64,000 bases of DNA from PMNU01 sp035480575 (GCA_035480575.1 DATIHR010000005.1:1-64000), one strand, 5' to 3'. Counted from the stretch's first letter, positions 26,753 to 35,541 are shown. Program-made: numbers and translations. Notes: generated from the letters alone by a model not told the origin.

Positions 26753-27955
26753 TTAGCGTTGCCGATTCGGCTGCGGGCAGCAGTTCGGGCAGTTAAGTTG
26801 TTCGTCGCTCATGCTGGCAATCCACTGCTCGCCTGCTTTAGGCCACGATTGTAGGTCATGAAAACCAATGAGGTCTGCGAACAAACGCAAAATCCAACCA
26901 ATATAGCCGTTAAAGTGCCAGGTGCCCCACTCAACGCTGGCCCAGTTTTTGCCAACCGGTATAACGGTAATGGGCCGTTTGGGCTTGTAGGGCTGCATAC
27001 GCTTATCGTGTAGTAATCGTTTGATGTTTTCAGCTACAAACACCCCGTCGTGCAAGGCAGTTTGGGCCAGGCCGCTGAATGGTGTGTTGGCGTTGTCGCC
27101 CAATATAAAAATGTGCGGTTCGGATTGCAGGTATTCATCTACCTCTACTTTGCCCCGCTCGGTTAGCTTAAAGTTATTTTCTTTAAAGAACGGGTTATTC
27201 GTGACGCCAGCGGTCCATACGACTGTTTCGCTTTTAAGTGGCTTGTCGCCTACCATAAGGGTGTCTGGCGTTTGGCCCTTTACTGCGGTGTTTACCATAA
27301 CATGTACGCCAAGGCTGCGTAGGCGCCGGGTAATGGCGCGGGAGACGCTTTTGGGTGACCGTGGCAGTAGCCGGGGGGCTGCCTCGACAAGTTCTATGTG
27401 CAGCCGGCGGGCTTTAACGCCGTGTTTTTTCATGACGCCGCGCAAGTAGCCGGGTAGTGCGCCGGCTAGCTCAATACCGGTAGGGCCGCCGCCGACAATA
27501 ATGTAGTGCGGGTCGGGCTTGCCGTCCTCTAGTAGTTGCTGGTGCAGATGATTTTTGAATTTCTCGGCTTCCTCGGTGGATTTTATGCCAAACGAAAACT
27601 CTTTAAGGCCGGGAATGCCAAAGTAATTAGTAACGTTACCGAGCGCCAGGACTAACATGTCGTAGGTAATGCTTTTGCCGTCGCTGGTGATGATGTGTTT
27701 TTTGTTCAGGTCCAGCTTGGTTACTTGGGCCTGCACAAATGTAACTTTAGATTCGTCTACGATATTTTCGAGCCGTAAACGCGACCCAGCGCGCTTGCCG
27801 CCCGTGGCCGCGTGGTACAGGCCAGGATAATACCGGAAATGCGTGTGGTCGCTTACTAGCGTAACCCGGCAGTTACCACAGTCCGCCAGCTCCAGCGCGG
27901 CTTTGGTGCCGGCAAACCCGCCGCCAACAATGACGACATCAAGAATATTGCTCAT
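26753..27955 (-). CDS. ndh: Type II NADH:quinone oxidoreductase (NDH-2)
   Basis: A single-subunit flavoprotein that moves electrons from NADH to membrane quinone without pumping protons. The 400-aa protein has the FAD Rossmann motif VVIVGGGFAGTKAAL at the N-terminus, a second nucleotide motif YIIVGGGPTGIELAG (about 152), and TAGVTNNP and FILGDNAN typical of the family. The tail has LNCPNCCP, an unusual Cys cluster. The -10 TATACT ends 7 nt before the ATG, suggesting a leaderless transcript. With the bo-type oxidase it would form a short respiratory chain. Confidence 0.88.
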   Translation of the reverse strand: MSNILDVVIVGGGFAGTKAALELADCGNCRVTLVSDHTHFRYYPGLYHAATGGKRAGSRLRLENIVDESKVTFVQAQVTKLDLNKKHIITSDGKSITYDMLVLALGNVTNYFGIPGLKEFSFGIKSTEEAEKFKNHLHQQLLEDGKPDPHYIIVGGGPTGIELAGALPGYLRGVMKKHGVKARRLHIELVEAAPRLLPRSPKSVSRAITRRLRSLGVHVMVNTAVKGQTPDTLMVGDKPLKSETVVWTAGVTNNPFFKENNFKLTERGKVEVDEYLQSEPHIFILGDNANTPFSGLAQTALHDGVFVAENIKRLLHDKRMQPYKPKRPITVIPVGKNWASVEWGTWHFNGYIGWILRLFADLIGFHDLQSWPKAGEQWIASMSDEQLNCPNCCPQPNRQR

Positions 27956-27968
27956 GCTTTGTAGTATA
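27956..27968 (-). promoter_or_regulatory. Leaderless-type promoter of ndh (TATACT)
   Basis: Minus-strand TATACT (27968-27963), then 7 nt, then the ATG at 27955. Confidence 0.55.
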
Positions 27969-27987
27969 CAGGAGGGTTACACGTTAT

Positions 27988-28016
27988 GTACGCCAACAAT
28001 GCGATTGTTGGCGTAC
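27988..28016 (-). terminator. 13-bp perfect hairpin between galU and ndh
   Basis: GTACGCCAACAAT (27988-28000) is the exact reverse complement of 28004-28016 with a 3-nt loop. It lies 11 nt after the galU-like stop codon and upstream of the ndh promoter. It has no T-tract, so it may be a terminator helped by Rho, a 3' end protector, or an operator. Confidence 0.55.
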
Positions 28017-28026
28017 AACCAGCCCT

Positions 28027-28821
28027 CTAGGCTGCCGCAGTCAGGTATTCGCCCTTCATACGCACTACAACCGTGTCGTTGCCTGCCTCGACCCACCAGT
28101 TGATAGTGTCGATGAGCCACTTTTCTTTGTGATCTGATTCTTCCTTCATGCTGCGTTCGACGTGCCGAAAAATATCGGTATGCAACAAGAAACAACCCGC
28201 ATTATTAAGATTACTTGGCGCTTCACCTGGCTTGGGGTGTTCAACAATGTGGTCGTATAGTTCGTGGCCGTCTTGCTGGCGCGTAGCAACAATGCCGTAG
28301 CGGCTAACGAGTTCTTCGGGCACGGGCACGGCTAACATGGCACCGCGGGTGCCGGCGACTTCGGCCTGGGCTAGAAAGTCGGCAATAGACGAGCTGCCAT
28401 CGGGGTTGTAGTAGATGTTATCGCCGTACATCATAAGAAACGGTTCGTTCTCGGGGATAAGGTCTTTGGCAAGCCATAGCGGCGTGCTGGTGCCATACGG
28501 GCGGTAACGATCTTGTACGATAAATTTGTAATTGGCTTTGGCAGATAGCGCGCTTAGCTCCGCCGAGTAGTGGGTTTTGCCGTGCTCTTCTAGGTGCGAT
28601 TCCAGGAGTGCATTGTGGCCGTAATAGGTGCGGATTTGGTCGGCCTGTTCGCCGACGACAAAGATGATGTCGGTTATACCCGCGCTAACGAGGTCGTCGA
28701 CCACATAGTCCACAATTGGGCGGTTGCCAACGGGCATCATGCATTTTTCGACTGCTTTCGTAATGGGGAGCCGGCGGGTGCCATAGCCGGCCAAGGCTAT
28801 AACTGCTGTTGTACACTTCAT
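28027..28821 (-). CDS. galU: GalU-like UTP-glucose-1-phosphate uridylyltransferase
   Basis: A nucleotidyltransferase that would make UDP-glucose for glycan synthesis. The N-terminal signature ALAGYGTRRLPITKAVEKCMMPVGNRPIV matches the GalU G-x-GTR and K-x-MLPV type motifs, and GDNIYY and EHPKPGEAPSN follow. At 264 aa it is about 30 residues shorter than E. coli GalU and ends at GEYLTAAA, so the C-terminal oligomer region is trimmed. Specificity for UTP over dTTP is not proven. Confidence 0.85.
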   Translation of the reverse strand: MKCTTAVIALAGYGTRRLPITKAVEKCMMPVGNRPIVDYVVDDLVSAGITDIIFVVGEQADQIRTYYGHNALLESHLEEHGKTHYSAELSALSAKANYKFIVQDRYRPYGTSTPLWLAKDLIPENEPFLMMYGDNIYYNPDGSSSIADFLAQAEVAGTRGAMLAVPVPEELVSRYGIVATRQQDGHELYDHIVEHPKPGEAPSNLNNAGCFLLHTDIFRHVERSMKEESDHKEKWLIDTINWWVEAGNDTVVVRMKGEYLTAAA

Positions 28822-28855
28822 ACCGACCTACCGTACCAGAAAAATACTGGCCTCG

Positions 28856-29830
28856 CTACCCCTGTTTTATGATTTTGAGTATATGATTGGCAACTACCTG
28901 ACCGTTATGACGGATAAACGTCCGATGATTGTCGGTTGGTGGCGCTACAAAATTATCGCCAATTGCAGTGTAGTGTTTCGTGCTTAGCACGTCTGGGTGG
29001 TACGGAACCCAGGTACGCCCTTCCTCGGCGTAACGCTTTAGTAACGCATGCTCTGGTTTGTGTGTGTTGTATAGTACGTAATCCAGTTTTACCTTGTGGT
29101 CCAAAAAACGTTCGATTTCGTCGGCGAAGTCGTGCACGGCAAAGTCATCGGTTTGCCCTTGTTCAGTTACTAGATTACACACGAATATTTTGGGAGCTTG
29201 CGTGGTGCTCAGGGCTTCGGCCACTCCATCGACCACGAGCACTGCCGCGAGCGAGCCGTAGAGGCTGCCAGGAGCGATAAGGATTGCGTCAGCCTTGGCA
29301 ATTGCAACTGCGGCCTCGGGCGTTATGTGCGCCACTGGCTCTAACCGTACTGCTGGTCGCGGAGTGCTGAACCGTATGTCTTTATCAAGTGCTGCTTCGC
29401 CGCGGATTATATGGCCATTTTGTTCCTTGAGCACCAGCGTTACTTTATCGAGTGTTATGGGCAGGACGCGTCCGTGAATATTAAGGAGCGAGCTAGCTAG
29501 CTCGACCGCCTCTACGAAGTTGTCACTCATTTTTTCGACGGCGGTTAAAAACAAGTTGCCGAACGAATGGCCGGCCAGGCTGCCGCTATCAAATCGGTAG
29601 GTAAATAAATCGCGCATTTGCGGTGCCCGGGCTAGTGCCACGAGCGCTTTACGCACATCGCCAGGAGGTAATACGCCGAGCTCGTCGCGGAGCATGCCGG
29701 TAGATCCTCCGCTGTCGGCCATACCTACCAGTGCTGTTACGGCCACTGATGCGTCTTTGAGTGCCGACAGCACGCTCACTGGGCCGGTGCCGCCGCCAAT
29801 AACGACAATACTTGGTTCTGTTTTATGCAT
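28856..29830 (-). CDS. YvcK/CofD-like regulator of cell wall and carbon metabolism
   Basis: A 324-aa member of the YvcK (gluconeogenesis factor) family, which binds UDP-sugars and influences cell shape and peptidoglycan synthesis in Bacillus. It has VVIGGGTGPVSVLSALK at the N-terminus, ADSGGSTGMLRDELGVLPPGDVRKALVALA, and LIAPGSLYGSLAAVL. Being next to the GalU-like gene, which makes UDP-glucose, fits that role. RapZ and WhiA, its usual partners, are not here. Confidence 0.87.
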   Translation of the reverse strand: MHKTEPSIVVIGGGTGPVSVLSALKDASVAVTALVGMADSGGSTGMLRDELGVLPPGDVRKALVALARAPQMRDLFTYRFDSGSLAGHSFGNLFLTAVEKMSDNFVEAVELASSLLNIHGRVLPITLDKVTLVLKEQNGHIIRGEAALDKDIRFSTPRPAVRLEPVAHITPEAAVAIAKADAILIAPGSLYGSLAAVLVVDGVAEALSTTQAPKIFVCNLVTEQGQTDDFAVHDFADEIERFLDHKVKLDYVLYNTHKPEHALLKRYAEEGRTWVPYHPDVLSTKHYTAIGDNFVAPPTDNHRTFIRHNGQVVANHILKIIKQG

Positions 29831-29898
29831 GAGTCATTAAAATAATACACCCTCTTGCGTCTATTACTTGTTACGCTTAAGCTTAAGAGAATGAACCT

Positions 29899-30051
29899 AT
29901 GAATCCATTTCAAATCTCCCCCCAACTGCAAAACCATCTGACGGCACCATATTCCAGTTTTGTTCGTCACCGTAACTACAGTTACGCTTCCTCGCAAGAA
30001 CTGAAATCTGGTACTCGCCAGCTGCTTTTTCATAACTGCGGGGAGATTTGA
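29899..30051 (+). CDS. Possible 50-aa leader ORF before the lactate dehydrogenase-like gene
   Basis: An ATG at 29899 opens a frame that runs to TGA at 30049-30051, 1 nt before the ATG of the next gene. The predicted peptide is polar, with Ser, Gln, Tyr and Arg, and one Cys near its end (HNCGEI). Its first seven codons and its last codons form the two arms of a 21-bp inverted repeat. It may be a regulatory leader peptide; equally, the open frame may be chance. No strong ribosome binding site is visible before it. Confidence 0.35.
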   Translation: MNPFQISPQLQNHLTAPYSSFVRHRNYSYASSQELKSGTRQLLFHNCGEI

Positions 30052-30060
30052 AATGGATTC
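29901..30060 (+). promoter_or_regulatory. Leader with 21-bp inverted repeat sequestering RBS and start codon
   Basis: Positions 29901-29921 and 30040-30060 are perfect reverse complements (21 bp). The right arm contains GGGGAG and the ATG at 30053, so folding would hide the ribosome binding site and start codon of the dehydrogenase. The 118 nt between hold smaller stems, such as GTAAC-TACA-GTTAC and CAAAAC with GTTTTG. This looks like a translational switch (riboswitch-like or leader-peptide controlled), though a small mobile palindromic insertion is an alternative. Confidence 0.65.
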
Positions 30061-31717
30061 ATTACAACAAGAGCTGCTGGCGGCCGGTTTTAGCGGTGAA
30101 ATGGACGCGAGCGCAGAAGCAAAAGAAAAATATAGCCACGACGCATCGCTGTTCGAAATTAAACCACAGTTGGTGGTCATGCCCAAAAACAGCCAAGACG
30201 TACAAAAGTTGGTCAAGTTTGTTGCTGCGTATAAATCTAAATACCCCGAGCTGTCGCTAACAGCCCGCTCGGCCGGCACCGATATGTCCGGCGGTGCCAT
30301 TAATGAAGGTATTATTGTCGACTTTAATAAGCACTTTACTACCATTAAAAGCGTAACAGCTAGCGAAGCCCACACCGAGCCTGGTGTGTTTTATCGCGAT
30401 TTCGACCTAGAGACCATAAAGCATAACGTTATTATGCCCGCCTACCCTGCAAGCCGCGATTTGTGCACTGTTGGTGGTATGGTTGCCAACAATTCGGGCG
30501 GCGAAAAATCCCTGGAATTTGGCAAGGTTAAAGACTTTATTAACGAATTGAAGGTAGTCTTTGCCGATGGCAACGAATACACCGTACGGCCACTCAAGCG
30601 TATAGAGCTTGTTAAAAAAATGGCCCAAAAAGATTACGAAGGGCGTTTGTACAAGCAAGTGTTTGACCTATGCGAGAAGCACTACGATGTTATTAAGACA
30701 GCCCGCCCGCATGTCAGTAAAAACTCCATGGGCTACAACCTGTGGGATGTGTGGGACCGCGACACCGGCATATTTGACATGACCAAGCTAATCGTTGGTT
30801 CGCAGGGCACCTTGGGCTTTGTAACCGACATAAAGTACCGGCTGGTGCCCCGGAGGGCGCACTCTGGGCTGCTCGTGCTGTTTATGCGGGATACAAAGCA
30901 GCTTGGCAATTTGGTTAATACCGTACTGGCCCACAAGCCCGCGGCATTTGAATCGTTCGACGACACGACCCTTATTTTATCTATCCGCTTTATGCCCTAC
31001 TTTTTAAAGATGCTGGGACTGGTGCGGTTTATAAAACTGCTGATAAACCTGATTCCCGATGGCCTGCAGCTGCTCCGCGGCATACCTAAAATGGTTTTAA
31101 TGGTGGAGTTCGACGGTAACACCGAGGCGGAGGTACGCGAGCGTATAAAAACCCTGCACCGCGAACTACGCCATGTACGGGCCCGCTACGAAATTAACGG
31201 TTTCGAAGAAGACCCCACCGAAGGCCGGGCCGAAAAATTTTGGATTATGCGCCGGCACAGCTTTAACTTACTTCGCTCCAAGGTGCGCGACAAACACACG
31301 GCACCGTTCATTGACGACCTTATTGTAAACCCGCAGTACCTGCCGGAATTTTTGCCCAAGCTGCGCCGTATTATTAAAAAGTACAAACTGTTTGCCACAC
31401 TGCAGGGTCACATTGGCGATGGCAACTTCCACATTATTCCCCTCATGAAAATAGAAGAAACACGCGAACGTAAAAAGCTACTGCCCGCCATGAAAGAAGT
31501 CGACGAGCTGGTGCTCAAGTACAAAGGGTCGCTGTCGGGCGAACATAACGACGGCTTAGTACGCGGCCCATGGCTAGAGCAGCAGTTTGGCCGCAAGGTA
31601 GTTGGCCTTTTCCGCGATGTAAAACACATTTTTGACCCCGACAACATCTTTAACCCCCACAAAAAATCTGACGCCGACTGGGACTATAGCTTTAGCCACG
31701 TCCGCCGTAGTTTCTAA
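30053..31717 (+). CDS. FAD-linked D-lactate/glycolate dehydrogenase-like oxidoreductase
   Basis: A 554-aa flavoprotein of the GlcD/D-LDH family. The FAD-binding PCMH domain has LTARSAGTDMSGGAI and PASRDLCTVGGMVANNSGG; the C-terminal FAD-oxidase domain has LQGHIGDGNFHIIP, SGEHNDGLVRGPWL and IFDPDNIFNPHK. These enzymes oxidise a 2-hydroxy acid and pass electrons to quinone or cytochrome. The exact substrate is unknown. There is no C-terminal iron-sulfur domain. It would be a second electron donor to the respiratory chain encoded in this window. Its start region lies in a 21-bp stem. Confidence 0.85.
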   Translation: MDSLQQELLAAGFSGEMDASAEAKEKYSHDASLFEIKPQLVVMPKNSQDVQKLVKFVAAYKSKYPELSLTARSAGTDMSGGAINEGIIVDFNKHFTTIKSVTASEAHTEPGVFYRDFDLETIKHNVIMPAYPASRDLCTVGGMVANNSGGEKSLEFGKVKDFINELKVVFADGNEYTVRPLKRIELVKKMAQKDYEGRLYKQVFDLCEKHYDVIKTARPHVSKNSMGYNLWDVWDRDTGIFDMTKLIVGSQGTLGFVTDIKYRLVPRRAHSGLLVLFMRDTKQLGNLVNTVLAHKPAAFESFDDTTLILSIRFMPYFLKMLGLVRFIKLLINLIPDGLQLLRGIPKMVLMVEFDGNTEAEVRERIKTLHRELRHVRARYEINGFEEDPTEGRAEKFWIMRRHSFNLLRSKVRDKHTAPFIDDLIVNPQYLPEFLPKLRRIIKKYKLFATLQGHIGDGNFHIIPLMKIEETRERKKLLPAMKEVDELVLKYKGSLSGEHNDGLVRGPWLEQQFGRKVVGLFRDVKHIFDPDNIFNPHKKSDADWDYSFSHVRRSF

Positions 31718-31749
31718 GCATTGTTTTCTATATTTAATTTTTTTATTAT

Positions 31750-32442
31750 ATGGCGATGAACCGGTTTCGTGCTGAGGTTGATCAAGCTGTTACTAACGCT
31801 GCCCCAATGGTGCTTGAGGGCGGAAAATGGGTACCACGCAAAACGGACCCAATGTTTCATGCGTACAATGCCAAAGAACAGAAAACGGGCGAGCCATTGC
31901 CGGATGATTTGAGCATATGGAGATTTGCCGATGATGCTCCGCTTAGGTTCCCGAGGCGGGATCAGATCCGCGACGACGGCCTGAACAAGCACTCAGTACT
32001 GCTTGATACTCCGGATGATGTATACGAGGCGATGGTAGATGTCTACAGGGCGACCGGCAGACCTTTGGCTGAGTTTTCTGCAAACAGACGAAATCTGGAT
32101 GCCACTGTAGAGTACGTAGAGTGGCGTGCAAAAGCTGCGGCCATGATTGGCGAGCATACGCCAACGTATCTTATTAATCTTTATGTAGGGTACTTAAGTT
32201 TAGAAGGTAGAGTAGGCTATTCTAAAACGCATGCTCATGCGGTGGATTTTATACCAGCCGGGTTGGTTACGACTCGTATTGGCTCGGCAACTATATCGGC
32301 CTACCCGCCGCAATTAAGACCTGGAGATCTGGATATGATTACTACCTTGGGTTTCCGCAATGTGACAGAAGTCGCCTTGCTTGCGCAACGGTATGATCTT
32401 CCCTTTCCGCAGAGTATCGCAAACATGAGCCGGTCAAACTAG
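31750..32442 (+). CDS. Hypothetical protein, 230 aa
   Basis: Not recognised. A soluble protein with His/Asp-rich centre (KTHAHAVDFIPAG) and no TM segment. It follows the dehydrogenase by 32 nt of T-rich sequence and lacks a clear ribosome binding site. It may be co-transcribed with the dehydrogenase. Confidence 0.5.
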   Translation: MAMNRFRAEVDQAVTNAAPMVLEGGKWVPRKTDPMFHAYNAKEQKTGEPLPDDLSIWRFADDAPLRFPRRDQIRDDGLNKHSVLLDTPDDVYEAMVDVYRATGRPLAEFSANRRNLDATVEYVEWRAKAAAMIGEHTPTYLINLYVGYLSLEGRVGYSKTHAHAVDFIPAGLVTTRIGSATISAYPPQLRPGDLDMITTLGFRNVTEVALLAQRYDLPFPQSIANMSRSN

Positions 32443-32473
32443 TGGCCGGTAAAGCATTGCTTGCATAATATCC

Positions 32474-32485
32474 ATGCCCGGGCAT
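32474..32485. promoter_or_regulatory. Perfect 12-bp palindrome ATGCCCGGGCAT
   Basis: A perfect palindrome 31 nt upstream of the ATG at 32516, close to a -10-like CATAAT. It could be an operator. Confidence 0.4.
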
Positions 32486-32515
32486 ATGCTTGGTATGTAA
32501 CCCGAAGGGATTCGT

Positions 32516-33064
32516 ATGCGATTGGCTCAGCTTGAAGTCGTACTAGATGACAGACTTAACAAAAAAGCACCCGTAACTATACCGCCGAATGGGCGCAGTA
32601 TGTTGGCCGACGGGCTGTGGATTATTACGCTTATCGTTGGCATTTTACAGTTACTTGCGTCGTATTGGCTGTGGGAAGCTGGGCATCGGATAGACAGCTT
32701 GGTTGATTACGCCAATGCGGTCTCGTCGTATTATGGTGGCGCCCCGTTGGCTGCAACCCATTTAAGCCCGTTCTTTTATTTGTCGTTGCTTGGCATGGGG
32801 ACAGTAGCGGCGTTGTTGCTGCTTGCCTCGCCAGGGCTGAAAGCCATGAAAAAAGACGGCTGGCAGATGGCATATTATGCGGTGATCATAGAGGCGGCGA
32901 CGGCTGTGTTGCTGCTGTTAACCAAACAAGGTGGTTTTGACGATTTTCTATTGTCACTTCTGGGCGTAGTGGTTGGCGCCTATGTGTTGTTCCAAGTGCG
33001 GGATCGTTTTAAGACGCACAAGGCAGCGCATGGCCATCCAGCCAATGATGACCCTTCTGAATAA
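32516..33064 (+). CDS. Four-TM membrane protein
   Basis: A 182-aa integral membrane protein of unknown function. A charged N-terminal stretch of about 35 residues precedes four hydrophobic segments (about 38-57, 85-104, 117-136 and 143-160), and the C-terminus is basic and His-rich. AAGGGA lies before the ATG. A strong bidirectional terminator follows. Confidence 0.65.
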   Translation: MRLAQLEVVLDDRLNKKAPVTIPPNGRSMLADGLWIITLIVGILQLLASYWLWEAGHRIDSLVDYANAVSSYYGGAPLAATHLSPFFYLSLLGMGTVAALLLLASPGLKAMKKDGWQMAYYAVIIEAATAVLLLLTKQGGFDDFLLSLLGVVVGAYVLFQVRDRFKTHKAAHGHPANDDPSE

Positions 33065-33070
33065 CAACTA

Positions 33071-33105
33071 AAAAAAGACGCCCCCGTAATGTGGGCGTCT
33101 TTTTT
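33071..33105. terminator. Bidirectional rho-independent terminator
   Basis: AAAAAAGACGCCC (33071-33083) pairs with GGGCGTCTTTTTT (33093-33105). The A and T tracts serve both strands, matching the convergent genes on each side. Confidence 0.88.
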
Positions 33106-33121
33106 GTCAGACCGAATGCTA

Positions 33122-33439
33122 CTAGTAGCGGTCGCGATCGTTGTTGCGGTTGCCACCGCCACCACCGTTAAATGGGCGGCGTTCGCGGTTCTCTTGCGGG
33201 CGAGCCTCGCTTACGGCGACGGCACGGCCGTTGATTTCCTTGCCGTCCATGCCTTTAACGGCTGCCTGCGCTTCTTCGTCAGAGCTCATTTCAACGAAAC
33301 CGAAGCCCTTTGAGCGGCCGGTTTCGCGGTCGATGATAACCTTTGCGGATGCGACAGTGCCGAAGGCGGCAAATGCATCAGCAAGTTGGTCGTCGTCGAC
33401 GCCATAACTTAATGAACCAACAAATAGTTTTGTTGCCAT
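33122..33439 (-). CDS. RRM-type RNA-binding protein
   Basis: A 105-aa glycine-rich RNA-binding protein with one RRM. RNP2 is KLFVGSL (4-10) and RNP1 is KGFGFVEM (44-51), followed by a short Gly/Asn/Arg tail (GGGGGNRNNDRDRY). Such proteins act as RNA chaperones and are often cold-induced in bacteria. The upstream region has TATACT near 33565 and a GC-rich leader of over 100 nt that could fold, in line with post-transcriptional control. Confidence 0.93.
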   Translation of the reverse strand: MATKLFVGSLSYGVDDDQLADAFAAFGTVASAKVIIDRETGRSKGFGFVEMSSDEEAQAAVKGMDGKEINGRAVAVSEARPQENRERRPFNGGGGGNRNNDRDRY

Positions 33440-33607
33440 TTGGTAACTTATCCTCTTTCTCGTACTGAGGTAAGTCCCGTGGTGGGATTAGCTGCTCCCC
33501 AGAATTCTAATCTGTTAATACTTTACTGAACTATCATGTAGCAGCGCATTTCTAGCAACTATAGTATAGCAGTAATCGTCTATTCAATAAATAGCGATTT
33601 TTACAAT
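33440..33607 (-). promoter_or_regulatory. Promoter and long 5' leader of the RRM gene
   Basis: A gene-free stretch. On the minus strand it holds TATACTATAGT (about 33570-33560) as a likely -10, then about 110 nt with a foldable part (GGGGAGCAGC and neighbouring CCC/GGG tracts), then AGAGGA before the ATG at 33439. A thermo- or cold-responsive leader is possible. Confidence 0.45.
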
Positions 33608-35536
33608 CTATGTTGCAGTATATGACCGCAGGAATTGTTTGGCTTGTTTTTGTTCGTGTAGGGTTATGGCCACCGATTCTTCTATGGGGTGGCATAGCTC
33701 GGTTATGCAGTTTTTTGGTGTAAGTACCCCGCTTTGCCGGGCGTGTGAGCGCGCCAGCTTCAAGTGGTACGTCATGTCGCCACACAGAGCGGTTAAGGTA
33801 TGATGCCAAAAGTATCGCTGCATGGCTGGCATGAGCGTCTTTAGGTTATGCCTGCCTGGCTGTATGTTCATATCTTGCAAAATGCGCGTAATGACGTAGG
33901 TACTATGGCCGGCATGTATGTCGTCTTGCCAATCGTGCACATCGTCGCTTAGTTGCCGCGCAATAATGTAGTGCGCCAGAGCGTTGGTAATATGCGTAGC
34001 CGAAGGGTCTGTTGGTGCAATGCCTACCGAGGCTAATACGCCGAGGGGTGTAAGCGTATGGCCCATGGATCGTTCGGCTAGCACGCGGAGCGAACCATAG
34101 TCTGGCAGTGCGGTAATATCCAGCCTGCCTGTACTGACGGTAAAACGAGCATTGGCTAGCTCCCAGGCGTTGGCGCTATCGATGGTATCGAATGCCGCAA
34201 GTACGCTGGCTTGGTATCCAGCATGCTCCGGCAGAGCGTGCATAAATGCAAGCAGTGAGCGACGCAAGGCAGCATTGGCTACAGATAATTGGCGGGTATT
34301 GCCCTCGTCGTCTAAAAAATCATCGTAAATGGTGTATGCCATCCATCCGAATAAGTTGGCAGTGCCGAGGCGCGCGAACAGCGTCGTATGTGCCGGCGGC
34401 GGTTTCATAAGCGACTGCGCAAACAGGTATGGCAGTAGTATAATCTCGCGACTGTTTTGCAGGCGTTCCATGTGATCGAGCATGGCTAGGCTCTCCGTGC
34501 GTAACGCGCTTGGTAGCGCCGTGAGGTCCGTGCGGACATCAGAGAGGATGGTCGTATACATATGTTGCCCTTGTGGTTCCTTGCGACGGACAGTTGCCGT
34601 GGGCGGGGCTGGTGGCTCGTGTAGCGCCTCGATCACAAGTGCGGTCGTTAAAACTGCAGCGCCGTGGTAATGCGTTTTGCCCTTTTGGGCGGGGTCAATA
34701 CAGTATGCCTCGGCTGGCCAGGAGCCGTTTGGTTGCTGAGCGGCTATAAGGTATTGTACGGCTGCTTTTGGTAGTGGTTGGTGGAGCGAACGCAGCGATG
34801 AAAGTGCCAGTGCTGTACGGAGCGGCGTTCCCCAGTGTCCTTCGTCGGTTTGGGCTGCTTGAATATGATGCGCGAGGCGGTTGGCGTGCGTGCCCTTGTA
34901 CGCGCGGGCCACATAGTACCATAACGGATAGACGGTCGGATAGTATGGCGAGTGGTAGGCCTGGTGTGTTATGGCATGATCCATAAGTTTGTCTAGGCTT
35001 GGTAGCGAGCTATCCACGAGCCGTAACAGAAAAGCGACATTGCAGTTTACTGCCAGGTCTACATCGAGCCATACACGTTCGCTATCTGGCGGCACGAGCC
35101 AGGTACGGTACGGGCCGCCTACCTCTGTTTCTGTGGCAAGCAGGAGTTTGACCACGGCACCTAACACGGCACCGTCAATAACTGTAGGGTCGTGACGACG
35201 TAGCCCAATAAGAGCGCAGGCAGTGTCGTCGAGGTCGTCGGGATATGCCAGGCGGGTTCGCTCGGGGGCATGCACTGCCCAATAGTTAAATGCCCACGTG
35301 TCGCTCCGCTGTGCTATAAGCCATGCGGCGAGACGATTGGTAATTGGTTGGGCAGTTGGTACTGTCACCAGGGCGTTTAATAGAATAGCTGGCGCAAAAG
35401 TTGTGTGATATGTTTTTGCTTTTGTAAAAGGCGCTTGGTTTGGACTTGAAAAGCTGACAAACCCGCCGTCCGGCGCTTGCTTGTTGCGCACAAAGGCAAT
35501 GGCTCGCTCTATTGTATAGGCCCGCCCCTGTTCCAT
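33608..35536 (-). CDS. Bifunctional class II/class I terpene synthase-like protein
   Basis: A 642-aa two-domain protein. The N-terminal domain (about 1-305) resembles squalene/diterpene cyclases: DLDDTA at 101-106 contains the class II DxDD acid motif, and QTDEGHW (229-235) and QQPNGSW are QW-type repeats. A Pro-rich linker (about 308-325) leads to an all-helical C-terminal domain with the class I motif DDFLDD (405-410) and a second Asp-rich site DDVHDWQDD (531-539). This combination would cyclise a prenyl diphosphate by protonation and then ionise it. It is unusual in a CPR genome, and the substrate would probably be obtained from the host or elsewhere. It starts 5 nt after the kinase stop. 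Confidence 0.78.
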   Translation of the reverse strand: MEQGRAYTIERAIAFVRNKQAPDGGFVSFSSPNQAPFTKAKTYHTTFAPAILLNALVTVPTAQPITNRLAAWLIAQRSDTWAFNYWAVHAPERTRLAYPDDLDDTACALIGLRRHDPTVIDGAVLGAVVKLLLATETEVGGPYRTWLVPPDSERVWLDVDLAVNCNVAFLLRLVDSSLPSLDKLMDHAITHQAYHSPYYPTVYPLWYYVARAYKGTHANRLAHHIQAAQTDEGHWGTPLRTALALSSLRSLHQPLPKAAVQYLIAAQQPNGSWPAEAYCIDPAQKGKTHYHGAAVLTTALVIEALHEPPAPPTATVRRKEPQGQHMYTTILSDVRTDLTALPSALRTESLAMLDHMERLQNSREIILLPYLFAQSLMKPPPAHTTLFARLGTANLFGWMAYTIYDDFLDDEGNTRQLSVANAALRRSLLAFMHALPEHAGYQASVLAAFDTIDSANAWELANARFTVSTGRLDITALPDYGSLRVLAERSMGHTLTPLGVLASVGIAPTDPSATHITNALAHYIIARQLSDDVHDWQDDIHAGHSTYVITRILQDMNIQPGRHNLKTLMPAMQRYFWHHTLTALCGDMTYHLKLARSHARQSGVLTPKNCITELCHPIEESVAITLHEQKQAKQFLRSYTAT

Positions 35537-35541
35537 ATATA

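Noticed and set aside
28856..29830. Assignment of the YvcK-like gene to CofD (F420 biosynthesis)
   Set aside because: The glycine motif and PGDVRKAL block fit YvcK better, no other F420 gene is nearby, and it sits beside galU.
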